This document shows, piece by piece, positions 17,201 to 26,018 of a stretch of DNA of 64,000 bases. A program made the translations under genes and the position numbers. The notes beneath the pieces were generated by a model, which was not told the DNA's origin, did no database searches, and saw only the letters and a list, made by a program, of their open reading frames with translations. This DNA is from an uncultured Alistipes sp. (lineage in GTDB: Bacteria; Bacteroidota; Bacteroidia; Bacteroidales; Rikenellaceae): the NCBI GenBank assembly GCA_900770635.1, contig CAAGLB010000022.1, positions 7,212 to 71,211 of the forward strand. The letters are read 5' to 3'. The stretch's first letter is position 1. Every line of letters starts with the position of its first letter.

Positions 17201-18952
17201 AGGATACTCGTAGCTAATATCACTCACCCTTATCTGTGCGTTGATATTATCCAACGTCGAGCCCTTGCCATCGAGTATCAACATAAATGCAGCCTTAGAC
17301 ACAGAATCACGCTTGTTGATGCCGAGCTTATGAAGGTCGACACATCTGATTATCGCCGTATCGACATCATACTCAGGCAAATCTCCACGTAGGTCCACCC
17401 TCGCATTCGACACCTCGAAATTCAGCTTTTCATCCTTCGACGTCACCCTTCTTACATTAAAGAGCTTTGGCGTTATCGCAGCATTAGCCTCTATATCTTC
17501 GAACTGCCACTCTCTTAGACCAACACTCTGAATCTTGACGCTGACATCAGCCGATGCGCCACCCTCGCCAATACTTCCGTTGGCCACAGTGATCAACGAG
17601 CTAAGCGCACCTACGCCCTCCACGCCAAGCACTTGGCCAAGCTGCACATTATCGGCCTCCACGCTGCCATCTATCGCAAATCGTGATATGTCGGTGCGTT
17701 GCATAGCCACATCGGCAGAGATATTACCCATCGGCGTGTTGACATTTCCCACCGTGCGGAACGAGTCGAGCTTACCGCCAAACGTGCCTCGCACGCTGGC
17801 ACGCTCCAAGCGGCGGATAATCTCAACGGCCTTGTCACCGAGAGGCTTGCCCGTAAACTGCTTTGCCAAAAACTCAACATCCGAAGCTGTGGTATATAGG
17901 CTTCTAACACCCACGATATACTCCGACGCGCTCCACTCGAGGTCCTTAAAGCCAGGATCACCAACGATATGCACATCGGCAGAGAGTGTCGTAGCATTGG
18001 CCAACGTCATATCATTGACAACTGCCTTAAAATCACGCACCACGCCATCGAAGCTACCGCTCTGCAACCTAATATCGAAGCCCCAGTTGCGGGCGCCTGG
18101 CGAGAAGTAGCCGAGATCACAAGACGAGAGTGTGGAGCTAACAATGCTACCACGCATATCGACATTATCTATAAACTCTTTGTACTCCTCCCAGTTATCG
18201 CCATCGATAACAAATGTGGGCAATAGTATCTGGGAATGCTGGGTGCGAGCACGAAGATTGTCAAACGAGATGACACCGCCATCAACAACGAACTTACCTG
18301 TGAGGTCATCAAGCTTGAAGCCACTACGCTCAACAAGACTTAGCTCCTCGATGTCGGCCGACACAACGCTCTTTGCTACCTCAAAATTCTTCAAGCAGCA
18401 CTCTATATGACGCATATCCATGTCGTAGTAGTCGACACCATACTCGGGATTTCGATGCACAAGACGCTCATAGGTAAACCGTCCATCCTTCAAGTGCACA
18501 TGGTCGACAAAGAGCTTAAAATCTACCCTCCTCTCGGCATCGGGCTTACGCAGACGTTCGACAATCTCGCTAACATTCTGTATACCCGACTCCAACTCAC
18601 GCACATTGAAGTCTACACCTCGAAGCTCGACCTCGCTAAACAACAATCCCTCACGCTTAATATCAAGGCTCGAGATGTTGGCCACAGCCTCCTCGACATA
18701 GAGCAGCGTGTCGCACGCCGAGTCCTCGACATAGAACTCCTTGAAATGCACCCTCGACAATAGGTCGACATTGACATGACCTATCGACACTCGGCTCTCG
18801 AGTTTCTCGGTGACCAAGGTCGAGGCATACTGGATTATACGATTCTGAATGGGATCAAGACTAAGCAGCAAAGTGGCAATAATAGGCAAAAATATCAACA
18901 ACAATACGATTGCTGATACCATCATTGCCAATATTTTTATAACTTTGCGCAT
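14294..18952 (-). CDS. tamB: TamB-family translocation/assembly protein
   Basis: TamB-like AsmA-family proteins span the periplasm as a long beta-sheet groove and act in outer-membrane assembly or lipid transport. The 1552-residue protein has one N-terminal membrane anchor (about residues 8-30, MMVSAIVLLLIFLPIIATLL). A long periplasmic beta-rich body follows with repeated strand pairs (for example VDLRGDLPEYDVDTAIIR and DLNLQLRSEVLSY). The C-terminal DUF490/TamB domain has GDYIISEGTYLFTFQDVVNK, IRAVYKTKASLKPL and PEVNFDIKVPNASPEINEIL, ending in LLANSFIA and a barrel-interacting strand region. A charged tail (KRRQKREQRRAEKRDS) is an oddity. The TamA/BamA partner is not in the window. It diverges from tsaD. 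Confidence 0.9.
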   Translation of the reverse strand: MRKVIKILAMMVSAIVLLLIFLPIIATLLLSLDPIQNRIIQYASTLVTEKLESRVSIGHVNVDLLSRVHFKEFYVEDSACDTLLYVEEAVANISSLDIKREGLLFSEVELRGVDFNVRELESGIQNVSEIVERLRKPDAERRVDFKLFVDHVHLKDGRFTYERLVHRNPEYGVDYYDMDMRHIECCLKNFEVAKSVVSADIEELSLVERSGFKLDDLTGKFVVDGGVISFDNLRARTQHSQILLPTFVIDGDNWEEYKEFIDNVDMRGSIVSSTLSSCDLGYFSPGARNWGFDIRLQSGSFDGVVRDFKAVVNDMTLANATTLSADVHIVGDPGFKDLEWSASEYIVGVRSLYTTASDVEFLAKQFTGKPLGDKAVEIIRRLERASVRGTFGGKLDSFRTVGNVNTPMGNISADVAMQRTDISRFAIDGSVEADNVQLGQVLGVEGVGALSSLITVANGSIGEGGASADVSVKIQSVGLREWQFEDIEANAAITPKLFNVRRVTSKDEKLNFEVSNARVDLRGDLPEYDVDTAIIRCVDLHKLGINKRDSVSKAAFMLILDGKGSTLDNINAQIRVSDISYEYPGGILFSKELTIDPHHNKNLKTVRINSEFADVDFKCNSSYKKFGQYVADVLRHYIPLLFEGEAPEVDDAEHDGESSDIEYSTFNLTAKERIDELLDAIVKDVSVAPETTLDLTLDPAGKDLNLQLRSEVLSYKKWLLASPTIDLNNSNDTLQMWVRSEAIYDDLARRLMPNLFIYSSVKDNAISLTADFKDSENKQSGLLALDALVDRDMATRRRKIHVDISPSYFTTDTLQWQLSADGVDVDSMRVRVRNLHVVQPNPNNELKIDGVVSADPSDMLRIDFNNFDLSPLSAILKRWDYSLVARSNGHATIRSARRTPKISADIEIDSIRINDIDVPAQRLNVVSDFEKDQVRMIIADAESENRNIVCNYTPKDRHIYATTNMSGVEMRILQPVLMSVASDIEGTANVDVTLRGRIKRRGESGGDGDDRLTLSGRADIEGVGLMIDYLNTRYSAPSGEIKIDSNRIMANGVELFDENGNKGLFSLTVDLNNLFNIAYNVGIDANDMLMLNTSSADNDLFYGKVYASGRVDVVGDKGGTKLNIEATCSQKQESKFYMPLDGKEDLSYAGFVQFTKPVTELDDTTKLYLANQLREREMRRQEISESSGVMDIAMNLTINPKLEVQLVIDPTVGDIIKARGDGKLNLDINTAESGAFTMGGDYIISEGTYLFTFQDVVNKLLTVEKGSKISWSGEPLNPTFDIRAVYKTKASLKPLIGSSVQGVDVGRAVPVEGYIIITDKMQEPEVNFDIKVPNASPEINEILRSALRDEQSVETQMMMLLLANSFIASESAGAIGASISTATGFELLSNQLSKWLSMEDSGVVFRYRPRTQLTGDEFDFGYSINLLDHRLMLEAEGGYVSDAASQATQNARKFIYEVLVTWLLNEDGTLSLNFFTQPIDRYGENQGLQEWGVGVSIGESFNTWGDLREKIGEMFATTKRRQKREQRRAEKRDSTASAREDILQHSDAALEE

Positions 18953-19042
18953 TGAAACAGGTTGTATGATTGCTACACTTCACTGCAATTAACCTACAAA
19001 TGTAATAACTTTTCTATAAAATAGAAAAAAATTTACAAAAAA

Positions 19043-20068
19043 ATGGACATTACAATATTAGGCATAGAGTCATCGTGCGACGACACGTCAGCTGCAGTGC
19101 TCCGCAACACCACCCTTCTGTCAAATGTAATTGCCTCACAGGCAGTACATCAGAAGTATGGCGGCGTGATTCCCGAGCTCGCATCACGTGCCCACCAGCA
19201 AAACATAATCCCCGTTGTTGACACAGCTCTCAAAGAGGCAGGCATCACCATCGACAAAGTCGATGCCATAGCCTTCACTCGTGGCCCAGGCTTGCTCGGT
19301 TCACTGCTCGTCGGTGTATCGTTTGCCAAGGGACTATCTATTGCCAACAACATTCCGCTTGTTGAGGTCAACCACCTCCAAGGACATATCCTCTCACACT
19401 TTGTGGACGTGCCCGACAGAGAGCTTCCACATCCATCGTTCCCATTCTTGTGCTTACTCGTGAGCGGCGGCCACACCCAGATTGTGCGTGTTGACTCGCC
19501 CAGCCAGATGGATATCATAGGCACAACCATCGACGATGCTGCTGGCGAGGCCTTCGACAAGTGCGCAAAGGTAATGGGACTACCCTACCCTGGCGGCCCC
19601 ATAATAGACCGCTTGGCAAAGGAGGGCAACTGCAAGGCATTTAAGTTTGCAAAGCCCCATGTCGAGGGCGAGTTCGATTACTCGTTCTCGGGACTCAAAA
19701 CATCGTTTCTCTACACCCTGCGTGATGCCGTTAAGGAGAATCCAAACTTCGTGGAGGAGAACAAGGCCGACCTATGCGCATCATTGCAGCACACCATCGT
19801 AGAGATACTTCTCGACAAGCTCATCAAGGCCTCTAAGGCCACGGGGATCAAGGACATAGCCATCGCTGGTGGCGTGTCGGCAAACTCGGGACTCCGCAAC
19901 GGAATTACCGAGGCGGGCAAGCGTCGTGGCTGGCGCACATTCCTCCCAGAGTTTAAGTTCACCACCGACAATGCTGCGATGATTGCTGTTGCTGGCTACT
20001 ACCGCTACATGGCGGGCGAGCTATCGTCGCTCGACGTGTCGCCCGTAGCACGCATCCAAGACCTATAA
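19043..20068 (+). CDS. tsaD: tRNA N6-threonylcarbamoyladenosine transferase TsaD
   Basis: TsaD, with TsaB and TsaE, transfers the threonylcarbamoyl group to A37 of tRNAs that read ANN codons. The 341-residue protein is full length. Motifs: ILGIESSCDDTSAAVL at the start, YGGVIPELASRAHQ, FTRGPGLLGSLLVG, the iron-binding NHLQGHILSHF (HxxxH), LLVSGGHTQIV, DDAAGEAFDKCAKV, YPGGPIIDRLA and the C-terminal GGVSANSGLR and TTDNAAMIA. It reads divergently from tamB and is followed after 8 nt by a radical SAM gene. Confidence 0.96.
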   Translation: MDITILGIESSCDDTSAAVLRNTTLLSNVIASQAVHQKYGGVIPELASRAHQQNIIPVVDTALKEAGITIDKVDAIAFTRGPGLLGSLLVGVSFAKGLSIANNIPLVEVNHLQGHILSHFVDVPDRELPHPSFPFLCLLVSGGHTQIVRVDSPSQMDIIGTTIDDAAGEAFDKCAKVMGLPYPGGPIIDRLAKEGNCKAFKFAKPHVEGEFDYSFSGLKTSFLYTLRDAVKENPNFVEENKADLCASLQHTIVEILLDKLIKASKATGIKDIAIAGGVSANSGLRNGITEAGKRRGWRTFLPEFKFTTDNAAMIAVAGYYRYMAGELSSLDVSPVARIQDL

Positions 20069-20076
20069 TTGCGACC

Positions 20077-21021
20077 ATGCAACGCTCGATGCAACCCTTC
20101 AACGACTACGGCAGCCTTATGCGCCAACGCCTTGGAGGCCGCATCCAGAAGATTGCTATAGATGCCGCCATGAGCTGTCCAAACCGAGATGGTAGGATAG
20201 CTCATGGCGGCTGTACTTTTTGTCTTAACGAAGCATTTTCCCCATCCTACTGCCGCACATCGCAGAGCATCACTAAGCAAATAGACAACGGCATTGAGTT
20301 TCATGCGTCACGCGGCCGTATAGCACAACACTATATAGCTTATTTTCAGTCGGGTAGCAACACATACGCACCGATAGATAAGCTCCGAAAGCTATACAAC
20401 GAAGCTATTAGCCACCCTAAAATTTCGGGCATAATCGTTGGCACACGCCCCGACTGCATCGGTTCTGAAATACTCGACCTATTGGCCGATATTGCCACAC
20501 ATAAATATGTAGCCATAGAGTACGGCATAGAGTCCACTCTCGACACCACGCTCAACCACGTAAACCGAGGTCATACGTTTACCGATGCCCAACATGCTGT
20601 GGTGCAAACCAAAGAGCGAGGCATTGACGTCGGCGCACACTTCATCCTCGGACTCCCAGGCGAAAGCTACGAACATCTCGTCGACCAAACATACGCAATC
20701 AACTCACTGAATCTCAACTTCATAAAGTTTCATCAGTTGCAAATATACCACTCTACGCCCATGGCCGAGGAGTGGTCGACACACCCCGAGCGTTTTGCCT
20801 TAAATGGCATCACCAGCAACGAATATGTCGAGCTAATCATCAACATCATCCGCCGCCTCAACCCCAACATCTCTATCGAGCGCTTTGCCTCGCAAGCGCC
20901 CCGCCAGCTACTGCTACACTCGCCGCTCGGAGGTCTGCGTCTTGACGCCCTACGCAAGATGATTGTTGACCGAATGGATGAGTTGTGTGCCACACAAGGA
21001 GATTTGCTCGGCAATAGGTAG
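20077..21021 (+). CDS. YhcC-like radical SAM protein (TIGR01212 type)
   Basis: The 314-residue protein matches the YhcC radical SAM group. MSCPNRDGRIAHGGCTFC gives the three [4Fe-4S] cysteines in the longer spacing typical of this group, and AYFQSGSNTYAP, GIIVGTRPDCI, IEYGIESTLDTTLNHVNRGHT and GAHFILGLPGE follow along the barrel. E. coli YhcC is linked to tRNA modification, but the reaction is not something I can read here. Two ATGs are possible, 20077 and 20089 (MQPFNDYGSL). It is cotranscribed with tsaD, another tRNA-modification gene, which fits such a role. Confidence 0.85.
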   Translation: MQRSMQPFNDYGSLMRQRLGGRIQKIAIDAAMSCPNRDGRIAHGGCTFCLNEAFSPSYCRTSQSITKQIDNGIEFHASRGRIAQHYIAYFQSGSNTYAPIDKLRKLYNEAISHPKISGIIVGTRPDCIGSEILDLLADIATHKYVAIEYGIESTLDTTLNHVNRGHTFTDAQHAVVQTKERGIDVGAHFILGLPGESYEHLVDQTYAINSLNLNFIKFHQLQIYHSTPMAEEWSTHPERFALNGITSNEYVELIINIIRRLNPNISIERFASQAPRQLLLHSPLGGLRLDALRKMIVDRMDELCATQGDLLGNR

Positions 21022-21095
21022 TCGGCGCAGCTCTTTAAATCGCTCTTCAAATCAGCTCACAAAAGGCCCATCGGCCCATTTTTTCTTCGAAATAT

Positions 21096-21126
21096 TTTGT
21101 TCGTCACGATTTTTTACCTACCTTTG
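21096..21126 (+). promoter_or_regulatory. promoter of the large modular lipoprotein, with palindrome over the -7 box
   Basis: TTTG (21096-21099) and TACCTTTG (21119-21126) lie exactly 19 nt apart. The -7 box is embedded in an inverted repeat, ACCTA-CCTTTGT-TAGGT (21116-21132), which could be an operator. Transcription near 21132 leaves a leader of about 145 nt with GC-rich hairpins such as CGTAA-CGAGCAA-TTACG. Confidence 0.7.
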
Positions 21127-21277
21127 TTAGGTATTATGCGGATTACGCCCTTTGCCACGGGAGCGCGAGCGCTACGTAACGAGCAATTACGGCGGCGAAA
21201 AGTTTTAGACAACAGGGCTTAGTATCTGCAAATAAGCAATATACGACAATAAAAAAACAAACAAAATAATTTACACT

Positions 21278-24200
21278 ATGAAAAAGCTCTTACTATTCAT
21301 GTTGAGCGCCATGCTATTTGGCGTTGCGTGTCAACAAGAGATCGACTACGTCGACCTTACCAAAGGTACGAACAACGGCGTAATCGTGACATTGGGCGTT
21401 AACGTTCCCGAGTTGGAGGCTACACGTAGCGGCGAGGAGGGAACTGTGCCTGGCCTAAACAGTGGTCTTGGCGCTATCGACAACTTCGATGCTGCTCAGA
21501 AATGGGGCGAGCACGACCTTCGCTACATGATGGAGATCTACGAGGTAACCGAGGGTTACAAAAACGAGGAGAGCCCTATCAAGAACGAGCGTTTAGTATC
21601 GGTTCACAACTCTTACGAGCCAACATCATTCAAGGTGCGCCTTATTCCTAACCGTAAGTACCGCTTTGTTGTGTGGGCCGACTTCGTTAACGAGGGCAGC
21701 ACCGTAGAGAATGTCAGTGACCTCTACTACGACACCACTGACTTCAACAACATTACCCGCAAGAACGTGACGGCTATGGAGGAGAGCTACGATGCCTACT
21801 TCATCCAGAAGGATTTCTTTGTTGAGGCAAATGGCCTAACCGAGCCTCTCGAGCTAAAGCGTCCTTTCGGCAAGGTGCGTATCATCACCACTGACTTCGA
21901 CGAGGTAAACATCGGCTCAGAGCCTACAAAGGTTACTGTTAAGTTCTTCAACCATGCATTGAGCAACAGCCTCGACGCTGTTACTGGCGTAGCCTCTGGC
22001 GAGAGCTATAACGAGTATATCGAGTACGCTATCAACAAGAACAATCCTTACACCGAGGGTTGGGATAGCTCAGCAAGCAACATGACTCTCTTTGCCGACT
22101 ACATCCTTGGTGGCGACGAGACAAAGGGTGCTCAGGAGATCAACATCGAGATGACCGTTTGGGGTAAGGATGGCCGTGAGATTATCACACGTAAGTTCGA
22201 CACCCAGATTCCTTTGGAGCGCAACAAGCTTACAACAATCGTTGGTAACTTGCTCACCGTTGGCACAGAGTTCAACATCACTATCGACGACAACTTCTCT
22301 GGCGAGTATGTTCACGACGTAGAGGACGAGCAGACAGCAATCACCGAGTGGAGCGCTGGCGAGCTTAACGAGGAGCACAACTACGAGTTTACAATCAACG
22401 ATGGCACAAACAACTTCTCACTTCTTGTTTCAGAGAACGCCATCGAGAATGGCCAGCTCAAGGCTGCTAAGTACACATTCGTGGAGAACGATGGCAAGTC
22501 GCTCGAGGATGATAACTTCACCATCAACAACCTCAAGGTTGCAGCCACACGTTCTGACCTCATCGACGCTATCGTTAAGGCTGGTACGTTGAACGTCACA
22601 AATCGCGAGGAGGGCGGCGTAGATGTAGCTCTCGACCTATACTATGCTACCGACGCAGAGGATACAGAGTACGACAACATCAGCTACACATTCACAAGCG
22701 AGGAGAACATCGTAGCAAAGACACGCATCGCAACTCCAGAGGTTAAGGCTGATGTTAAGAGCAATGTTATCACCCTCACATGGGATGCTATCGAGGGCGC
22801 TGCAAACTACTCTATCACCAACGGCAGCGAGATGCCTGTGTTCGTTGAGGAGCCTACTTATGTATTCACTGGCGAGTACGACACCGAGTACACATTCGTT
22901 GTTGTTGCTCTTGCTGCCGACGAGGCTAAGCACTACGAGTCGGAGTGCGCAACTGTTACTGCAAAGACTAAGCCTGCTCCAGTAGCTATTGCAGCTCCTG
23001 TGGTAACTGCTACTGTTGACGTTAACGTTATCACTTTGACTTGGGAGGCTATCGAGGGTGCTGCTCACTACACCGTTCAGGTTGACGACGATGTTGAGGA
23101 GGTTGTTGAGGCTACATCATACACCTTCGAGGGCGACTACGAGTACGAGTACACATTCACTATTAAGGCTATCGCTGCTAACACCGAGCTCAACCTCGAC
23201 TCTGAGGCAGTTGTTGTTGAGGTTACTACCGAGGCAAAGCCAATTACAGCGATTACTGTTGCTGAGTTCCTCAAGCTTAAGGATACTACCAATGAGTACC
23301 TCCTTACTGGCAAGATTACAAGTGTGGCTAACACCACTTATGGTAACTTCGACCTCACAGATGAGACAGGTAAGGTTTATGTATATGGTTTGCTTACTCC
23401 AGAGGGTGCTGCACAGAAGCAGTGGGCAGCAGCAGGTCTAAAGCAGGGCGACATCATCACTATCAAGGGTAAGTACAATGTTTACAACAACAGCCCACAG
23501 GTTAAAAATGCAGTATATGTATCGCACATGGGTATCAATGTAGACAACAGCACACTTCAGTTTACTGCTGAGGGCGGTTCATTGGATGTTACTGCAACAT
23601 TGGTTAACTCAACCGATGCCATCTCTGTTAGCGTTGACAACCAACACTTCACCGTTGCTTTGAAGTCAGGCTCAACATACACTGTTACTGCTCCTGCAAA
23701 CGAGGCTGAGGAGGCTATCTATGCCAACCTCACATTCACCGCAGGCGAGCTTTCAGCAGTAGTAGCTATCTCTCAGGCAAAGCTAGCCACAGGCAACGAG
23801 GTTGAGGGTGGCCGTGATGATTTCAACACCGTAGCAGCTAACAGTAGTTACAGTTCACGCAAAACAACAGCAGGTTGGGCAGGTACAAACTGTGCTGTAA
23901 TGCAGGGTGGTACATCAGACAGCAACCCAACCTTCAAGTTTATCGGTTCAACAAGCTCTACACGTGCATTTACAATGAATGGTAAGACATCGGCTAAGGG
24001 TAAGATCACTTCTCCTACACTTACCACTGGTTGCGGCAAGCTCTCGTTGAAGTATGGTAATGCATTCTCTGAGAGCAATGGTGTTGACTTCACCGTGACT
24101 ATCAAGCAGAATGGCTCCGCAGTGCAGACTTATAAGGTTGATGTTAACTCTATTACTCAGAAGATGGCTTATACATGGGAGCAGGATGTTAACGTGGCTG

Positions 24201-24304
24201 GCGATTTCGTAATTGAGATTACAAACAACTCTCCATCAAACAGCGGCAGCAACAAGGACCGTGTTTCTATTTGGGACATCGAGTGGACTGGCTATGCTGA
24301 ATAA
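21278..24304 (+). CDS. large multidomain surface lipoprotein (fimbrillin-like, Fn3-like, OB-fold and BACON modules)
   Basis: This 1008-residue protein has a lipoprotein signal (lipobox MLFGVACQQE). In order: a fimbrillin-like/DUF6562-type domain to about residue 345 (RPFGKVRIITTDFDEVNI, LERNKLTTIVGNLLTVG); two tandem Fn3-like domains (residues about 490-650, VITLTWDAIEGAANYSI and VITLTWEAIEGAAHYTV); an OB-fold-like segment (LLTGKITSVANTTYGNFDLT, VYVYGLL); and a BACON domain (LQFTAEGGSLDVTATLV). The C-terminal jelly-roll-like domain starts GRDDFNTVAANSSYSSRKT and ends in SVWDIEWTG-like strands (SIWDIEWTGYAE). A related fimbrillin-like domain occurs in the truncated gene at the right edge. It is probably exported to the cell surface, possibly as an adhesin or glycan-binding protein. 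The exact ligand is unknown. Confidence 0.78.
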   Translation: MKKLLLFMLSAMLFGVACQQEIDYVDLTKGTNNGVIVTLGVNVPELEATRSGEEGTVPGLNSGLGAIDNFDAAQKWGEHDLRYMMEIYEVTEGYKNEESPIKNERLVSVHNSYEPTSFKVRLIPNRKYRFVVWADFVNEGSTVENVSDLYYDTTDFNNITRKNVTAMEESYDAYFIQKDFFVEANGLTEPLELKRPFGKVRIITTDFDEVNIGSEPTKVTVKFFNHALSNSLDAVTGVASGESYNEYIEYAINKNNPYTEGWDSSASNMTLFADYILGGDETKGAQEINIEMTVWGKDGREIITRKFDTQIPLERNKLTTIVGNLLTVGTEFNITIDDNFSGEYVHDVEDEQTAITEWSAGELNEEHNYEFTINDGTNNFSLLVSENAIENGQLKAAKYTFVENDGKSLEDDNFTINNLKVAATRSDLIDAIVKAGTLNVTNREEGGVDVALDLYYATDAEDTEYDNISYTFTSEENIVAKTRIATPEVKADVKSNVITLTWDAIEGAANYSITNGSEMPVFVEEPTYVFTGEYDTEYTFVVVALAADEAKHYESECATVTAKTKPAPVAIAAPVVTATVDVNVITLTWEAIEGAAHYTVQVDDDVEEVVEATSYTFEGDYEYEYTFTIKAIAANTELNLDSEAVVVEVTTEAKPITAITVAEFLKLKDTTNEYLLTGKITSVANTTYGNFDLTDETGKVYVYGLLTPEGAAQKQWAAAGLKQGDIITIKGKYNVYNNSPQVKNAVYVSHMGINVDNSTLQFTAEGGSLDVTATLVNSTDAISVSVDNQHFTVALKSGSTYTVTAPANEAEEAIYANLTFTAGELSAVVAISQAKLATGNEVEGGRDDFNTVAANSSYSSRKTTAGWAGTNCAVMQGGTSDSNPTFKFIGSTSSTRAFTMNGKTSAKGKITSPTLTTGCGKLSLKYGNAFSESNGVDFTVTIKQNGSAVQTYKVDVNSITQKMAYTWEQDVNVAGDFVIEITNNSPSNSGSNKDRVSIWDIEWTGYAE

Positions 24305-24332
24305 CATATCAGCTAAAAGCATCTAACACTAA

Positions 24333-24362
24333 GGCACTCGCTTCACGGCGAGTGTCTTTTTC
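24333..24362 (+). terminator. terminator of the large lipoprotein gene
   Basis: GGCACTCGC (24333-24341) pairs with GCGAGTGTC (24348-24356, one G-T pair) and is followed by TTTTTCT. It lies 29 nt after the stop codon. Confidence 0.8.
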
Positions 24363-24514
24363 TGTTACAATCTAAGCCATGAGCGCTATTAAGATTCTAA
24401 AAATACGTCGCTCTACCCCATTGCTACACACCTATTATATATATTGCTTCACTTTTCTTTCGACAAAAAGAGCAAAAAAGGGCCAATAAATTTCAATCTT
24501 TGTGCAATAATTTG

Positions 24515-24522
24515 TATCTTTG
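24515..24522 (+). promoter_or_regulatory. -7 box upstream of the hydrogenase cluster
   Basis: TATCTTTG lies 28 nt before the chosen ATG of the hydrogenase. A convincing -33 TTTG at the usual spacing is not present; the sequence there is AATAAATTTC. A second CTTTG at 24498-24502 makes a tandem arrangement. Confidence 0.5.
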
Positions 24523-24550
24523 CTCAATTATTATAAATAACACCACTCGT

Positions 24551-25999
24551 ATGGCAATTAAGAATAACGTAATGATCGTGCGCCAGAGACTTCTCACAAA
24601 GCTTGTGGGCCTCTGGAATGAGGGTGCACTTGTCGAGAAAATCGACCGAGTACCCATTGAGTTTAGTCCTCGCAACTCACAGGTGCGTGGCCGTTGTTGC
24701 ATCCACAAGGAGCGTGCAGTATGGAAGTACAAGTCGCTACCATTGTTGGGCTACGACATGACCGACGAGACCGACGAGCTAATGCCACTATCGGCATACG
24801 CCAAGATGGCTCTCGACCGCAAGCAGATTAAGGATAACATCATGTGTGTTATCGACGAGGCTTGCTCGTCATGTGTGCGCACCAACTACGACATTACAAA
24901 CCTCTGCCGAGGCTGTGTTGCTCGTGCCTGCGAGCATGCTTGTCCTAAGAACGCTATCGAGTTCGATCCCGAGACATCGCAGGGCAAGATCAACCACAAG
25001 ATTTGTATCAGCTGCGGTAAGTGTTTCAACGCTTGTCCTTACCACGCCATTGTTTACATCCCTGTTCCTTGCGAGGAGGCATGTCCTGTTGGCGCTATCT
25101 CTAAGGACGAGTATGGCGTAGAGCATATCGACGAGAACAAGTGTATCTACTGCGGTAAGTGTATGAACGCCTGCCCATTCGGCGCTATCTTCGAGATCTC
25201 ACAGGTATTCGACATCTTGGAGTCTATACGTCGTGGCGAGGAGGTCATCGCAATTGTTGCTCCATCAATCCTCTCGCAGTACAACGTACCTACTGAGCAG
25301 GTTTACGGTGCTATCAAGGCTATCGGCTTCAAGGATGTTATCGAGGTGGCACGTGGTGCTGAGGTAACTACCGAGAAGGAGACTCACGAGTTTGCTGAGA
25401 AGATGGAGGAGGGCCAGCCATTTATGACCACTTCATGCTGTCCATCATACATGGAGATGGCTCGCAAGCACGCCCCAGAGCTTCAGAAGTATATCTCATC
25501 GACATACTCTCCAATGGTCTACACCGCAGACATCGCTCGCGAGAAGTATCCTAACGCAAAGGTTGTCTTCGTAGGCCCATGTATCGCTAAGCGTAAGGAG
25601 GCACGCCGTGAGGATCTTCAGGGCAAGGTTGACTTCGTGCTCACTTACGAGGAGGTACACGCAATCCTTGGTGGTATGAATATTGAGCTTGGCGAGGCTA
25701 ACGTACACCCTGTTGACTGCGCATCACGCCGCTCAGCACACGGCTTTGCTGAGAATGGTGGTGTTACTGCTGCGGTTAAGGAGTTGGTTGCTGGCAAACT
25801 CGACTTCACAACACTTCAGATTGCAGGTCTCAACAAGAAGAATGTCGGTTTGTTGAAGGCTTACGGCAAGACAGGTAAGGCTCCAGCACAGTTCATCGAG
25901 GTGATGGTTTGTGATGGTGGCTGTATCTCAGGTCCAAGCGTTCACACCGCTTATGGCGATGGCAAGAAGACATTTGATGCTGAGCTAAACAAGAGATAA
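24551..25999 (+). CDS. [FeFe] hydrogenase, group B-like, monomeric
   Basis: The 482-residue protein should make or oxidise H2, taking electrons from ferredoxin. The N-terminal third holds [4Fe-4S] cysteine clusters: CSSC from residue 105 with CRGC nearby, CISCGKCFNAC and CIYCGKCMNAC. The catalytic domain has the H-cluster signatures TSCCPSY (C296, C297), GPCIAKRKEA (C344) and VMVCDGGCISGP (C454, C458). The ACPGGCxxGGGQ form of group A enzymes is replaced by VCDGGCISGPSVH, typical of the less studied group B enzymes of anaerobes. The ATG at 24551 is preferred over an upstream ATG at 24500, because that one precedes the -7 box. hydE, hydG and hydF follow on the same strand. Confidence 0.88.
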   Translation: MAIKNNVMIVRQRLLTKLVGLWNEGALVEKIDRVPIEFSPRNSQVRGRCCIHKERAVWKYKSLPLLGYDMTDETDELMPLSAYAKMALDRKQIKDNIMCVIDEACSSCVRTNYDITNLCRGCVARACEHACPKNAIEFDPETSQGKINHKICISCGKCFNACPYHAIVYIPVPCEEACPVGAISKDEYGVEHIDENKCIYCGKCMNACPFGAIFEISQVFDILESIRRGEEVIAIVAPSILSQYNVPTEQVYGAIKAIGFKDVIEVARGAEVTTEKETHEFAEKMEEGQPFMTTSCCPSYMEMARKHAPELQKYISSTYSPMVYTADIAREKYPNAKVVFVGPCIAKRKEARREDLQGKVDFVLTYEEVHAILGGMNIELGEANVHPVDCASRRSAHGFAENGGVTAAVKELVAGKLDFTTLQIAGLNKKNVGLLKAYGKTGKAPAQFIEVMVCDGGCISGPSVHTAYGDGKKTFDAELNKR

Positions 26000-26018
26000 T
26001 TAGGAACTTAAATACTCA

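Noticed and set aside
24500..24550. Upstream ATG start of the hydrogenase at 24500
   Set aside because: It lies before the -7 box at 24515-24522, so the transcript would not contain it, and the extra 17 residues are hydrophobic without a role.
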